A stretch of 64,000 bases of DNA from Rhizobium glycinendophyticum (GTDB taxonomy: Bacteria; Pseudomonadota; Alphaproteobacteria; Rhizobiales; Rhizobiaceae): positions 1-64,000 of the forward strand of contig NZ_VFYP01000004.1 in assembly GCF_006443685.1 (NCBI RefSeq). Reading direction: 5' to 3'. The number at the start of each line of letters is the position of its first letter. The first letter of the stretch is position 1. Positions 8,044 to 17,600 of the stretch are shown one piece after another. A program made the position numbers and the translations under genes. The notes under the pieces are model-generated. The model searched no databases. It was given only the letters and a program-made list of their open reading frames with translations, and had not been told where the DNA came from.

Positions 8044-9228
8044 TCAGCTTGCTTCCTGCTGCAACGGCTCATCACGACGAAGGACTCTCGTAACACAGCG
8101 GATCGCACCATTGCGGCTGGCAAGGCAACTCCATCCCGGAACCGGTATCGGATCAAATCCGAGCCGCCGCCATATGGCGAGGTTGCGGCTATCAAATTCC
8201 TCCAGTGGCTCCCTATCGCCAAACTGCGGCACCCAGACCTGAGGACGATTGCGTTGGGGACGCAGTGCATTTTCGAGGAGCACATTGTTGTAGAGACGCG
8301 GGAGACGCTTGCCCGTATCCGCCACGACTGCCAAGGGCACTGGGTTTCTTTGAACAGCGAAGCCCTGTTCCTCAAGCAAAAGTACCGAGGCATGCAGCTG
8401 CCTTTTCAGCATTTGACAGGCCCTCTCGCCGTCGGGGTCGAACGAGATCGGATCCGCGACCAGAAGCAGCGGACGATCATCGACAAACAGGCCTGTGGCG
8501 GAAACATATTGGTCGACGTGGAATCCGCACTGATGAATGCGATCCTCATGACGGTTGTGCCGCTTCGAAAAATTCGGCTGAAGATGAGACTGCGCACGCA
8601 CTCCCCGAGTGCCGCCTTCCTCACATTCGCGCCCCTGTCCCAAGTCCGCGATACGATAACCGAACAGGCTAGTATCGCGGCCGTCCATCTTCGAAATAGC
8701 CCGCCACAGGCCCCAAGCGTCGAGCGAGCGGTCTCGCCTAAAGCCAGGTGGAACCGTTTGAGAGTACCCGACGAGGCGGAAACCCTGGCCGACGAGCTGG
8801 TTTCCGCCCGGCACGAAGATACCCTCGGACGCGCGACCCATTGCGAGATGTGATGCAATCGCCGAGGCCAGAACATCGTTCGGGCGGGCAAGTACTTCGG
8901 TCCGTTCCCGGCCTTGCGCTCGTTCTGTCCGAATATGGATACGGTCTTGGATCCACGGGCTCCTGATCACACTGACGTCCGACCCCACAGGCACCAGGTT
9001 GGTCTGACAGATCGAGTTCAGTCCATCCAGCCACTGCCTCGCACCCTCGAATGCCATGCGATCGACGAAGATGTGGACGTGCAACTCCGCGGGCAAGGAT
9101 GACAGAAGATTTGAGATTGGGGCGATCAACCTCGCCCCTTCACCAACTGCGCCAATACCAGTCCCCGCGAGGAACACTGTTGGAAGGGCAAGGCCCAGGT
9201 CCGTGATCAGACCACCGCAATCGGCCAT
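8044..9228 (-). CDS. Agmatine deiminase/peptidyl-arginine deiminase-type enzyme (GME superfamily)
   Basis: About 394 residues from the ATG at 9228; the open frame extends farther upstream but overlaps tfuA. Motifs of the guanidino-group modifying superfamily are in order: WIQDR (about 90), GGNQLVG (about 141), HVDQYVSATG (about 236, the His-x-Asp pair), YNNVLLEN, VWVPQFG, and a C-terminal catalytic Cys in NGAIRCVTRV (about 378). The family hydrolyses or transfers guanidino groups through a Cys-amidino intermediate (arginine or agmatine to citrulline or carbamoylputrescine). The closest style is bacterial PAD/agmatine deiminase, but the spacing differs from housekeeping agmatine deiminase. It is the last gene of the YcaO-TfuA operon, 23 bases after tfuA, which suggests action on a peptide product rather than free agmatine (inference). 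Confidence 0.75.
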   Translation of the reverse strand: MADCGGLITDLGLALPTVFLAGTGIGAVGEGARLIAPISNLLSSLPAELHVHIFVDRMAFEGARQWLDGLNSICQTNLVPVGSDVSVIRSPWIQDRIHIRTERAQGRERTEVLARPNDVLASAIASHLAMGRASEGIFVPGGNQLVGQGFRLVGYSQTVPPGFRRDRSLDAWGLWRAISKMDGRDTSLFGYRIADLGQGRECEEGGTRGVRAQSHLQPNFSKRHNRHEDRIHQCGFHVDQYVSATGLFVDDRPLLLVADPISFDPDGERACQMLKRQLHASVLLLEEQGFAVQRNPVPLAVVADTGKRLPRLYNNVLLENALRPQRNRPQVWVPQFGDREPLEEFDSRNLAIWRRLGFDPIPVPGWSCLASRNGAIRCVTRVLRRDEPLQQEAS

Positions 9229-9251
9229 CAGTGTCCGTTCGCAGGCGGAAC

Positions 9252-9965
9252 TCAACGGTTTTCGTCCAGCGATGGCGATCGTTTCATAAGCGCCTGAAAG
9301 AATACTGTATTCTGGAAATTCCAGGCGCTCGGCGCCTGAGGTGTCAGTTCGCCGGTGGCCAAGACATTGAGCAGCTGTTCTGCATCCTGTCTTTTGACAG
9401 AAACGACATTCGACTTCAGGACGTGCAGATGGTCGGCGCCGAGCCCTGCCGATGACACGACGGACCGCCACATCCTTTGGCTGAAGTGAAAACGTCTAGC
9501 GGCATCCTGAAGAGCTGCAATCTCGTCGGCATGAAAGATGTTTGAGAGAGAGGCAAGGGTCGCTTGTGCATCGACCAGCGCGATCGACAAGGGACGGTAG
9601 TCTAGTTCGGCGGGTCCATGTGTCACGGCGACATCCGCATCGGAAAACCGCTCTCCATCGCGATATGCTTCGAATATGCGTCCCACACCGATCATTCCAA
9701 AGCTGACACATTCCGCCGCTCTCAATGCACCCATGCTGGCGCCACCCCAGACGCTCACCCCTTTTGACAAAGCATAGAGTATTTCCTTGTGCCAGACCGA
9801 GGCACAATCACCGTAAAGGCCATCAATGAGCCCAATGGCCGTGGCGCCGTGATGCACAGCTGCAATAAGATCGCCCGAACTCGCGGGCGGCCGAACGTCG
9901 AGATCAAGTCCCGACAGGTCCAAGCCGAAAATCGATGGGCCAGCGAAAACGACTGGCCTCATCAC
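9252..9965 (-). CDS. TfuA-like protein, YcaO partner
   Basis: 237 residues of the TfuA family: VVFAGPSIF, DVRPPASSGDLI, AIGLIDGLYGDCASVWHKEI, GGASMGALRAAE, IFEAYRDGERF and VTHGPAELDY are all hallmark segments. TfuA proteins work with a YcaO enzyme in peptide thioamidation, probably by supplying or delivering sulfur, and take their name from the trifolitoxin locus of Rhizobium. The start is GTG at 9965 or ATG at 9962; either overlaps the ycaO stop, so translation is coupled. Length and motifs are complete. Confidence 0.92.
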   Translation of the reverse strand: MMRPVVFAGPSIFGLDLSGLDLDVRPPASSGDLIAAVHHGATAIGLIDGLYGDCASVWHKEILYALSKGVSVWGGASMGALRAAECVSFGMIGVGRIFEAYRDGERFSDADVAVTHGPAELDYRPLSIALVDAQATLASLSNIFHADEIAALQDAARRFHFSQRMWRSVVSSAGLGADHLHVLKSNVVSVKRQDAEQLLNVLATGELTPQAPSAWNFQNTVFFQALMKRSPSLDENR

Positions 9966-11185
9966 GACAGGCGACCGGCCACCAGCCGCTCCAGCATTTG
10001 TGGCGTCATCTGCTGGATCCCACCACGTACCGCCTTAAGGCCACTAGCAAGCACCCGTACAACATGAAGGCCCTTGACGCCGGTCTCCAGCGAAAAGACA
10101 TATAGGTCCGCAACTCCAGCCTCAAACAGATGGTCCGCAAGCAGCACCCAATTCGGTTGACAGCCATCGGCGAGCAGATCGAGACTAAAGGCTTTGAGCT
10201 CGGCCTCACGACCCGTTCGCCGTATTGCAAAAGCCGCGTTGTCTCGCAGGAAGCGATGCGGCGAAAGATCATCCCGGGCACCACTGATGTCAGTCAATCG
10301 CGACTGAACGGCCTCAAGCAGGGCGGCGAGTGCTGCGTCATAGGTCGCCAGACGACATGCCACTCCAGCTGATCTGCGCATTGTCGGACCATCCGGTGTC
10401 ATGACTGGACGATCAAGGCTTGCCATCACCACCGGGACACCGAGGTCGGTCGTCAGATCCTGGAACTCGACCACAATTTTCCGATCAAGAAGATGCTCCA
10501 CCAGCGCGTCCAGTGATGGGTGCACACCATGTTTGAGCAAAACAGGCCGTGGTACGACTGTCCGTGTCTCGAAGGTATCAATCAGATAACAGGCATCGTT
10601 CTCGACAAGCTCGAGCAGCGCATGAAGAACGACCCGGTCACGATCGACACCCGCAGCCAGACCCTCCGAGCTCATATGAAACGTGCTCCGATCCCAAGGC
10701 ATGTCAGCGCGAAAATCCATGCCGATCAGTTCGAAAGGTGCGAAAACATCTGTGTTTGTCCGAATAGAAACACCCCTCACCCAAGCCCGTTCTCGGCCCG
10801 GATCAAGAGCGCCAATGTCAGTGCGACCGACAGAGGCAAACGGGACGAGGCGGTGGCCGAGCGCAAGCATCTGCTCGACCGACCCGAACGCGCAGACGTG
10901 TCTTTGGGTATCTTCGGCAACCGCACCTTCGATTGCCTCCATGATCGCTGAATTCCGAGCCTGATCAACCGTAACCCCCTTGCCCTGCGACACCGAGAGC
11001 CCGCGGGAATTTGGCCGAACAGCAAACCAGACCGGTATGCCGAGACAATCGAGATCAGTGATGTCGCCCACCCGCGTGATCCCGAACCGCCTGAGGAGTT
11101 CAAGATCACACGTAGTTTGCGGGTCGCGCAGACCTTCCAAGCCCGCTACGGATCGCGACGGGCACTCCGCCACCATACGTTTCAT
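9962..11185 (-). CDS. YcaO-type cyclodehydratase/thioamidation enzyme
   Basis: 407 residues of the TfuA-associated YcaO class. The ATP/Mg-binding residues are all visible: SAIMEAIEG (79-87, Glu83 and Glu86), LLELVEND (190-197, Glu192 and Glu195) and LEAVQSRLTDISGARDD (from about 290; Glu291, Gln294, Arg296). The enzyme phosphorylates a peptide amide oxygen so that a nucleophile (Cys/Ser/Thr side chain, or sulfide with TfuA) can attack, giving azolines or thioamides. The C-terminus lacks the PxPxP tail typical of azoline-forming YcaOs, which fits the thioamide branch. The upstream 143-residue gene stops three bases before this ATG. No E1-like or ocin-ThiF recognition domain is fused, so substrate recognition must come from elsewhere. 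Confidence 0.93.
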   Translation of the reverse strand: MKRMVAECPSRSVAGLEGLRDPQTTCDLELLRRFGITRVGDITDLDCLGIPVWFAVRPNSRGLSVSQGKGVTVDQARNSAIMEAIEGAVAEDTQRHVCAFGSVEQMLALGHRLVPFASVGRTDIGALDPGRERAWVRGVSIRTNTDVFAPFELIGMDFRADMPWDRSTFHMSSEGLAAGVDRDRVVLHALLELVENDACYLIDTFETRTVVPRPVLLKHGVHPSLDALVEHLLDRKIVVEFQDLTTDLGVPVVMASLDRPVMTPDGPTMRRSAGVACRLATYDAALAALLEAVQSRLTDISGARDDLSPHRFLRDNAAFAIRRTGREAELKAFSLDLLADGCQPNWVLLADHLFEAGVADLYVFSLETGVKGLHVVRVLASGLKAVRGGIQQMTPQMLERLVAGRLS

Positions 11186-11188
11186 CGG

Positions 11189-11620
11189 TCAGGGCGCTGT
11201 GTTCGGCGTATCGAACAGGATTGCTTCGAACAGTTCACCGGCTGAGGCTCCGGAGGGACCGACAGCCTGCAGGGCACCCTCAAGCGGTGACTGGGACTTG
11301 CGATTGAAGTCCCATCCGGCATCGGTGACCTCCCCGACGAAGGCAAAGTCCGCTTCGGAAACGACCGCGCGCCCGGCAATCAGCGCCTCGATGCCCTGGA
11401 TCTGAACCTCATCGAGCTCGCTATCGGGTTGACCGTCCTGACTGAGCAGCATCGATTTTGCCGCAGCAGCAACACGCGCATAACCATCAACGCCCGGATG
11501 TTCCGCCTCATAGGCCGTGATCGCCTTGTGCGAAACGCTTGCGACCCGTAGCGGTGTTGTTCTGACAAACAACACGCCGGAACCTCGTTTTCCAATAATG
11601 TAGAATGCTGAATTCGTCAT
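11189..11620 (-). CDS. 143-residue protein of unknown family; candidate substrate or partner of YcaO-TfuA
   Basis: No family recognised. It begins with a strand-rich part (SAFYIIGKRGSGVLFVRTTP), continues with a helix-prone acidic middle (about 45-95), and ends in a Gly/Ser/Ala-rich part (AVGPSGASAGELFEAILFD). It contains no cysteine, so if it is the substrate, modification would be backbone thioamidation or Ser/Thr cyclisation. It is wedged between the regulator (stop 9 bases upstream) and ycaO (ATG 3 bases downstream), with a GGGGA ribosome-binding site. That position is where precursor or leader-binding genes often lie. It is long for a precursor peptide, so it could instead be an adaptor. 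Confidence 0.6.
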   Translation of the reverse strand: MTNSAFYIIGKRGSGVLFVRTTPLRVASVSHKAITAYEAEHPGVDGYARVAAAAKSMLLSQDGQPDSELDEVQIQGIEALIAGRAVVSEADFAFVGEVTDAGWDFNRKSQSPLEGALQAVGPSGASAGELFEAILFDTPNTAP

Positions 11621-11629
11621 GGCTGTCCC

Positions 11630-13696
11630 CTACCTGATCCCTGCCAAGCGCAGTGCTTCGTAAAAATTTTCGTTTGCCGCGGGATCGCGATCCGGCGACA
11701 GGGCTGCAATCTCTCTGGCACTCATGCCAGGATAATTCTCCTGCAAGCGCCAGGCGCAAAGCCGTGCGCTTTCCAGATCGCCGTTGAGTGCGTGGCTCGC
11801 GGTCAGGACGCGCAGTGCCGGCTCATCGTCCTTCATGTGGCCGCAGAGCTCGACCGCGCCTGAATAGTCCTGACGATCGAAGGCGATACTGGCGCCTGCC
11901 CACCAATAGATATCCGGCGCCAGGGGGTTAAGATCGATCGCATGCTGGAACTTCAGCCACGCCGTCTCGCGATCCCCGAAATGCGCCAGTGCATCGGCAT
12001 GTTGGAGTAAAAGGTCCGCCGAGTGAGGCGCCAGCGCCTCTGCCTCAAAAAACGTTTGCGCAGATCGATCGAAATCGCGCTGGTAGAGGGCAACCACCGC
12101 AGTCATCCAGTGACCCGCAGCAAGGGCGGGATCGCTGTCGATGGCTGCCTCGGCCTCTGCCTTTGCCCGATGGAGCAGGTGAGGATCGTTCCCCCCGAGC
12201 ATCAACCATTCCAGGTGCAAAGTCTGGGCTATCCGGGCCCTGGCCACGGCCAGACCGTAATCGAGACCGATCGCCTTGCGGAACATGGAACGCGCGCGTC
12301 GAACGAGCGGCAGATCGCATTTGCCGCTTAAAAGTTGCTGTCCTTCCAGAAGGGCCCTGTAAGCGTGATCATCCAGATGTCGTCCGGGCTCGATCTGAAG
12401 ACGTTCAATCTCTCGCGCAAGTGCACTGGCAACCTGTTTTGACAGCAGACGGAATGCCGCATGAAGCTGGTCGTGGTGCAGCTCGACCTCTAGGGACCAT
12501 ACGATTTCGCCCACACCTTCCGCGATGAGAGAGACCGAGAGGCGCGTATTGTCGAGCACACGCGCCGCAACACAAAAGTCTGCCCTCAGAGCGGCAAATC
12601 GTTCATCGCGATCACCAGCGTTGATCGCAAAGGTGCTGTGAGTGGCCAGGACCGAGAAGGTACGGTAACGGACGAGGCTGTTTGCAACATCTTCGACGAA
12701 GGCGTTGAAAACAGCGGAGGCAGGGTTGCCATCGACACGCACGGGCCTGAGAAATGCAACCCTCTGCTTGCTGCGTTGCAGGGGCTCGGACACGAGATCA
12801 CGTGCTACTTTGCTGTCACCAATCTGCAGGCACGTAGTCTGAACTCTGCGTAAGAGTGCGACCGTCTCTTGGTCCGGCGCTCGCCTTTCGATACGGAGGT
12901 GAATTTGAAGTCCCTCGAAAAGCCGGTCGCATTCTTCAAGCGCCCCGATGCGTGCGTAAGCTGCTATGGCAGCCCTGTGGGTCTCTTCTCGTGAAGGATC
13001 AAGGCGCAGCGCGACCTCGGTCAGTTTTGCGATATCCGTGATACGGGCGCGACCGAAGCGGGTGAGTTCTTCGAGCACATGCACATAGGTGTGGAAGAAA
13101 AGATCTCTCATTCGCCGGCGTTCAGAAAGAAGCCAGAGATGAAACTGGTCGTGCCCAGTGTCCAGTCCTTGGAGCAGTTCGCCACTGACCGACAGCAGTG
13201 CTTGCACACGTTCGGTGACCGCCTCGGCGTTCAATCCCTCCAGGAAACGCCACAAATCGGAGCGCCTGGCCAGCGTACCGGCCCTCAGATAATGTCCGTC
13301 GCTGTCGATGAAACGGCCATCGTCTCTACACAGCTTCTGCAGCCGCAGCAGCAATTGACGCAGGTTCCCGAAGACGCGCTTGTCACCTCCACTCTCCCAC
13401 AGCAGAGACGCTGCGGCGTGACGGGTCAGGACCTGATGAGGCGCCAAGACGAGCGCTGTGACGAGGATAAATCCTTTTGCCGGAAGACGCTCATCATCCG
13501 CATTACCGCGTTGCGGTATGCCAAAGAGCCGGAGTTGTGTCTCGCTTGAGTCTTCGAACACGGAGTCGTCCCCATTTCTCCCATCTAACAATGAGAGGTT
13601 GAAAATTGGAAGACGTCTTAGCTGCCATTTGACGTTGGTGTGACGCAGAAAGCTGCAATGCATGATCGCATTCGCAATTCCACTGCAACGTAACAT
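11630..13696 (-). CDS. BTAD/TPR transcriptional regulator of the YcaO-TfuA operon
   Basis: Up to 688 residues. In order: a winged-helix segment (about 50-140, LRLFGIPQRGNADDERLP through LASSLLW-like and NLRQLLLRLQK), a bacterial transcriptional activation domain (about 150-285, ARITDIAKLTEVALRLDPSR), a TolB-like N-terminal-type domain (about 310-430, VAFLRPVRVDGNPASAVFNA), and a TPR region (about 450-680, AIDSDPALAAGHWMTAVVAL and AIDLNPLAPDIYWWAG). This is the SARP/CadC-like layout seen in alphaproteobacteria. The start is uncertain: 13696 or the ATG at 13663. It leads the five-gene unit and probably controls it. Confidence 0.8.
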   Translation of the reverse strand: MLRCSGIANAIMHCSFLRHTNVKWQLRRLPIFNLSLLDGRNGDDSVFEDSSETQLRLFGIPQRGNADDERLPAKGFILVTALVLAPHQVLTRHAAASLLWESGGDKRVFGNLRQLLLRLQKLCRDDGRFIDSDGHYLRAGTLARRSDLWRFLEGLNAEAVTERVQALLSVSGELLQGLDTGHDQFHLWLLSERRRMRDLFFHTYVHVLEELTRFGRARITDIAKLTEVALRLDPSREETHRAAIAAYARIGALEECDRLFEGLQIHLRIERRAPDQETVALLRRVQTTCLQIGDSKVARDLVSEPLQRSKQRVAFLRPVRVDGNPASAVFNAFVEDVANSLVRYRTFSVLATHSTFAINAGDRDERFAALRADFCVAARVLDNTRLSVSLIAEGVGEIVWSLEVELHHDQLHAAFRLLSKQVASALAREIERLQIEPGRHLDDHAYRALLEGQQLLSGKCDLPLVRRARSMFRKAIGLDYGLAVARARIAQTLHLEWLMLGGNDPHLLHRAKAEAEAAIDSDPALAAGHWMTAVVALYQRDFDRSAQTFFEAEALAPHSADLLLQHADALAHFGDRETAWLKFQHAIDLNPLAPDIYWWAGASIAFDRQDYSGAVELCGHMKDDEPALRVLTASHALNGDLESARLCAWRLQENYPGMSAREIAALSPDRDPAANENFYEALRLAGIR

Positions 13697-13720
13697 CGCT
13701 TGCGGCCGAGGAACTCTAGC

Positions 13721-14206
13721 ATGATTGCCTTTATGAGCCAGTATATGATGTTCGATGGCCGCATAGAGCCCTACCAGCGAGCCGATGACGTTGGCTATGC
13801 GATCAGCGAGTTTCTCTGGTTCGAGGAGCGACCTTTCTACCCGGCATCAGCGCTGGCGCAGGCCAAGGTTGCTCAGGTCAATCTGTGCTCCTTACAGGGC
13901 AGCGAAGACAATCAGGACAACTGCGACCTGGTCTTCCAGATGCCCAAGGCCGACGGAGGGCATTTCTACGAGATTGTCATGCGTTCGGATAATGGAACGG
14001 CCTATGGCGGCTGGGCATGGGGTGAAACGCTCGAATGCTTGGACCAAATTGCGAACGGGTATCGCGTACTTCGAACCCAAATACACGAGACCCAAGCGTC
14101 GTTCGAATATTCAAGCAAATCTCGGCGCTATGGGCCGACATCGAAGCTCCTCATGGACAAGAAAGCGCTTCGGCCCGGTTGGCAAAGTGCAATGATCAAA
14201 GGTTGA
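13721..14206 (+). CDS. Hypothetical protein
   Basis: 161 residues, no family recognised. It has mixed alpha/beta character with conserved-looking stretches such as YAISEFLWFEERPFYPASAL and GGWAWGETLECLDQIANGYR, and no signal peptide or membrane segment. The start at 13721 is chosen because GAGGAA lies eight bases upstream; a TTG at 13700 would add seven residues. It diverges from the BTAD regulator with only 25-60 bases between them, so their promoters must overlap. A link to the YcaO operon is possible but unsupported. Confidence 0.6.
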   Translation: MIAFMSQYMMFDGRIEPYQRADDVGYAISEFLWFEERPFYPASALAQAKVAQVNLCSLQGSEDNQDNCDLVFQMPKADGGHFYEIVMRSDNGTAYGGWAWGETLECLDQIANGYRVLRTQIHETQASFEYSSKSRRYGPTSKLLMDKKALRPGWQSAMIKG

Positions 14207-14309
14207 TCGCGCACCTCTTATCCTTGACACAATCTTGGGTAAGCCGCGGCCGTCAAACTCAGCGGCCGGACTTCGGCTTCTTCGTAGGCCAGTCTTATCA
14301 CGTGCGCTT

Positions 14310-14591
14310 TCAGCATGTCTCCCTATGGTAACCTAGCACGAAGGCGACGACTTTGTCTGAGGACATCTCGCATGGTTTGAGCGCTGTTCCGGAGATTTCC
14401 AAGCGATAGAGATTGAAGCTGACGATATCGGTTCCCGCCAGGTCTTCGGCGTAAAGCCAGATACGTTTGTGATCCGGCGATCGCTTGACGGTCACGCCCC
14501 AGCGGCTGCCATCGAACATCCCTTGTGAATAGCCGTCGGCAAAGTGCTCCAGAGCGCGCTCAAACGCTTCATGTGTTGAGCTATCTGTCAT
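14310..14591 (-). CDS. Small hypothetical protein
   Basis: 93 residues from MTDSSTHEAF. Segments ALEHFADGYSQGMFDGSRWG, RIWLYAEDLAGTDIVSFNLY and LKPCEMSSDKVVAFVLGY look like a compact, conserved rhizobial protein of unknown function rather than a random frame. No clear ribosome-binding site is seen. It lies downstream of dnaE2 on the same strand, facing the hypothetical gene ending at 14206. The intervening 100 bases hold nothing notable. Confidence 0.5.
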   Translation of the reverse strand: MTDSSTHEAFERALEHFADGYSQGMFDGSRWGVTVKRSPDHKRIWLYAEDLAGTDIVSFNLYRLEISGTALKPCEMSSDKVVAFVLGYHRETC

Positions 14592-14639
14592 AGATGGAAG
14601 GATAGAGTGCAGTCGGGCTAACGACAAGCGCGCACCAGG

Positions 14640-17600
14640 TCACTGGAAATTACGCGCTTTGATCTTGAGCCGGTCGATATGCAAGTCTCGGATAAAGATA
14701 TCGCGAGGTGCCGGCGGAGGCGCGCGCTCCCTCGTATCGCCTCCTCCGGCGGACCCATGGGCAAACTCGTCACCACGACCAGTTGTGAGCTTAAACTCCG
14801 TGTCTCTATCTGCAAGCCCTGAAAGGTCTGAGGACAAGTCGAAGAGTTGCTGTGCCACGAGATGCACGACATCACCTTCACGCTGGATGCGCCCGTTGAT
14901 GGCCATCAAGGATGCTCCCAGTACGACACGCCGCCGCTTCTCGAAGAGTTTCGGCCAGACGACAATGTTTGCCGGTCCGGTTTCGTCCTCAATGGTGATG
15001 AACATCACGCCTTTTGCAGAGCCCGGCTTTTGTCGAACGAGCACGAGGCCCGCGGTCATGAGCCAGCGACCATCTCGCGCCGTCATCGCCTCCTCGCAAG
15101 TGGCGATGCTGCGCTTGGCCAGGTCCGCTCGCAAAAAAGCGATCGGATGGTCCCGAAGCGTAAGGCCGGTATGACCATAATCTTCGACGACGTTGTGACC
15201 CTCGGTCATTTGCCGGAGCTCAACATCGGGTTCGACCTGCTCGGCAATCGTTCTCATCTCGCGCTCAGCTGCTGCCGCGAAGAGCGGCAAGGGCTCATCG
15301 CGCAAGGCCTTGATGGCCCAGAGCGCATCGCGTCGCTCAAGCCTCATTGACGGATGCAAAGCATCGGCCTCAGCAAGTTGGACCAGCGAAGCCGCAGGCA
15401 CCCCCGATCGTCGCCATATGTCATCCACGCTCGCGAAGGCCCCATCCATCCGGGCCGCGATAATCCGTGCTGCATCCGCAACCGCAAGGCCCTTTACCAG
15501 ACGCATGCCCAGCCGCACCGCATGCCGACCGTTGTCGCCGCTCTCCTCCAAAGTACAATCCCAACGGGATCGATTGATACAGACGGGCAACACCGCGACG
15601 CCATGCGCACGAGCATCACCAACGATCTGGGCGGGTGCGTAAAACCCCATGGGCTGACTGTTGAGAAGCGCTGCGCAAAACACATCCGGGAAATGGCACT
15701 TCACATAGTTGGAGGCATAGGCGATCAGCGCAAAGGAGGCAGCGTGGGATTCCGGGAAGCCATAGGACCCGAAACCTTCCAGCTGAGAGAAGGTCTTTTC
15801 GGCAAATTCAGACGTGTAGCCGTTCCTTACCATGCCGGAGACGAGCTTTTCCTTGAAGCGGCTGACGCCCCCGGTGAACTTGAAGGTCGCCATCGATTTG
15901 CGAAGCTGATCGGCCTCGCCGCCGGTAAAGCCGGCACAGACCATGGCAACGCGCATTGCCGATTCCTGAAACAGGGGAACGCCGAGGGTCTTGCCCAAAA
16001 CCGCCTCCAGCTCAGGTGTCGGATACTCGACCTTCTCCTTGCCCTCCCGCCTGCGCAGGTAAGGATGCACCATGTCGCCCTGGATTGGCCCCGGCCGCAC
16101 GATTGCCACCTGGACAACGAGGTCATAAAATGTCCGGGGCTTCAGGCGCGGCAACATCGCCATCTGTGCGCGGCTCTCGATCTGAAACGTCCCCAGTGTA
16201 TCGGCGCGACGGATCATCGCGTAGGTCGCCGGATCTTCTTGCGTGATCTTTGCCAGATCCAGATCATCATTCTTATGCGCGCGGATCAGGTCGAAAGCCT
16301 TGGACATGCATGTGAGCATGCCAAGTGCCAAGACGTCGACCTTCATGAATTTCAGCGCCTCGACGTCATCCTTGTCCCATTCGATGATCTGCCGATCCGC
16401 CATGGATGCCGGCTCGATGGGAACGAGGTCATCAAGGCGATCATGGGTGAGGACAAAGCCGCCCGGATGCTGGCCTAGATGGCGTGGTGCGCCCATCAGT
16501 TGTTGCGCAAGCTGCAGTGTTAGCACCAGGCGTCGATCATCGGGATTGAGATTGAGCTCTCGCACATTGCGGTCGCTCACGTCTTCCGACCAGGACCACA
16601 TGCCCGACGACAAGGCCTTGATCAGATCCTCCGGCAGACCGAGCGCCTTGCCGACATCGCGGATGGCGCCTTTCGCCCGGTAGCGCGTCACGGTCGCGCA
16701 AAGAGCCGCCTTGTCCTTTCCATAGGTCCGGTAGATCCACTGAATGACCTCCTCGCGCCGCTCGTGTTCGAAGTCGACGTCGATGTCGGGAGGTTCATCG
16801 CGTTCCTGGCTGACGAAACGCTCGAACAGCAGATCGTTGGTTTCGGGGTCGATGGAGGTGACGCCGAGGATGTAACAAACGGCGGAGTTCGCAGCCGATC
16901 CCCTCCCCTGACACAGAATGCCCTGGCTTCGCGCGAACCGCACAATCGAAAACACAGTCAGGAAGTAGGGTGCATATTTCATCTTCTCGATCAGCTCGAG
17001 TTCGTGCCTGATGATCTGCAGCGTTTTAGGCGGCAAGCCTTCGGGGTAGCGGTCGGGCACGCATTGCCAGACATAGTGCTCCAGGGATTGCTGGGCAGTC
17101 TTTCCCGGAACGATCGCCTCCTCGGGATACTGATAGGTGAGCTCCTCCAAGGAAAACTTGCAGCGATCGACAATCTCTATGGTTCGACGCAAGGCTTCCG
17201 GATATCGAGGAAAGAGGCGCTCCATTTCTTCCGGAGGCTTCAAATAACGATCTGCATGACGTTCGCGCTCGAAGCCGACGGTATCGATCGTCGTATTATG
17301 GCGGATGCAGGTGACAATATCCTGGAGCTGGCGCCTGGCTGGCTCATGAAACAGCACGTCATTGGTGACAACCGTCTTCACGTTGAAGAGGGTCGCCAGC
17401 TTCGACAATTCGTGCAGTCGCAGTTGATCATTGGGTCGGCGCCTGAGACATAGCGACACATAGGCCCGGTCGCCAAAGATTTCTGCCAGTTTTCGAAGCT
17501 GGACCGCGCAGGTGTCATCGGCAAGATCGGGGACGAGAATAGCAAGCAGGCCATCACAAGACTGCGCGACATCGGCAAGGGTCAGGATGCAGTTGTCCTT

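Noticed and set aside
15354..16478. A 374-codon plus-strand frame
   Set aside because: Antisense to the polymerase core of dnaE2, with no domain of its own.
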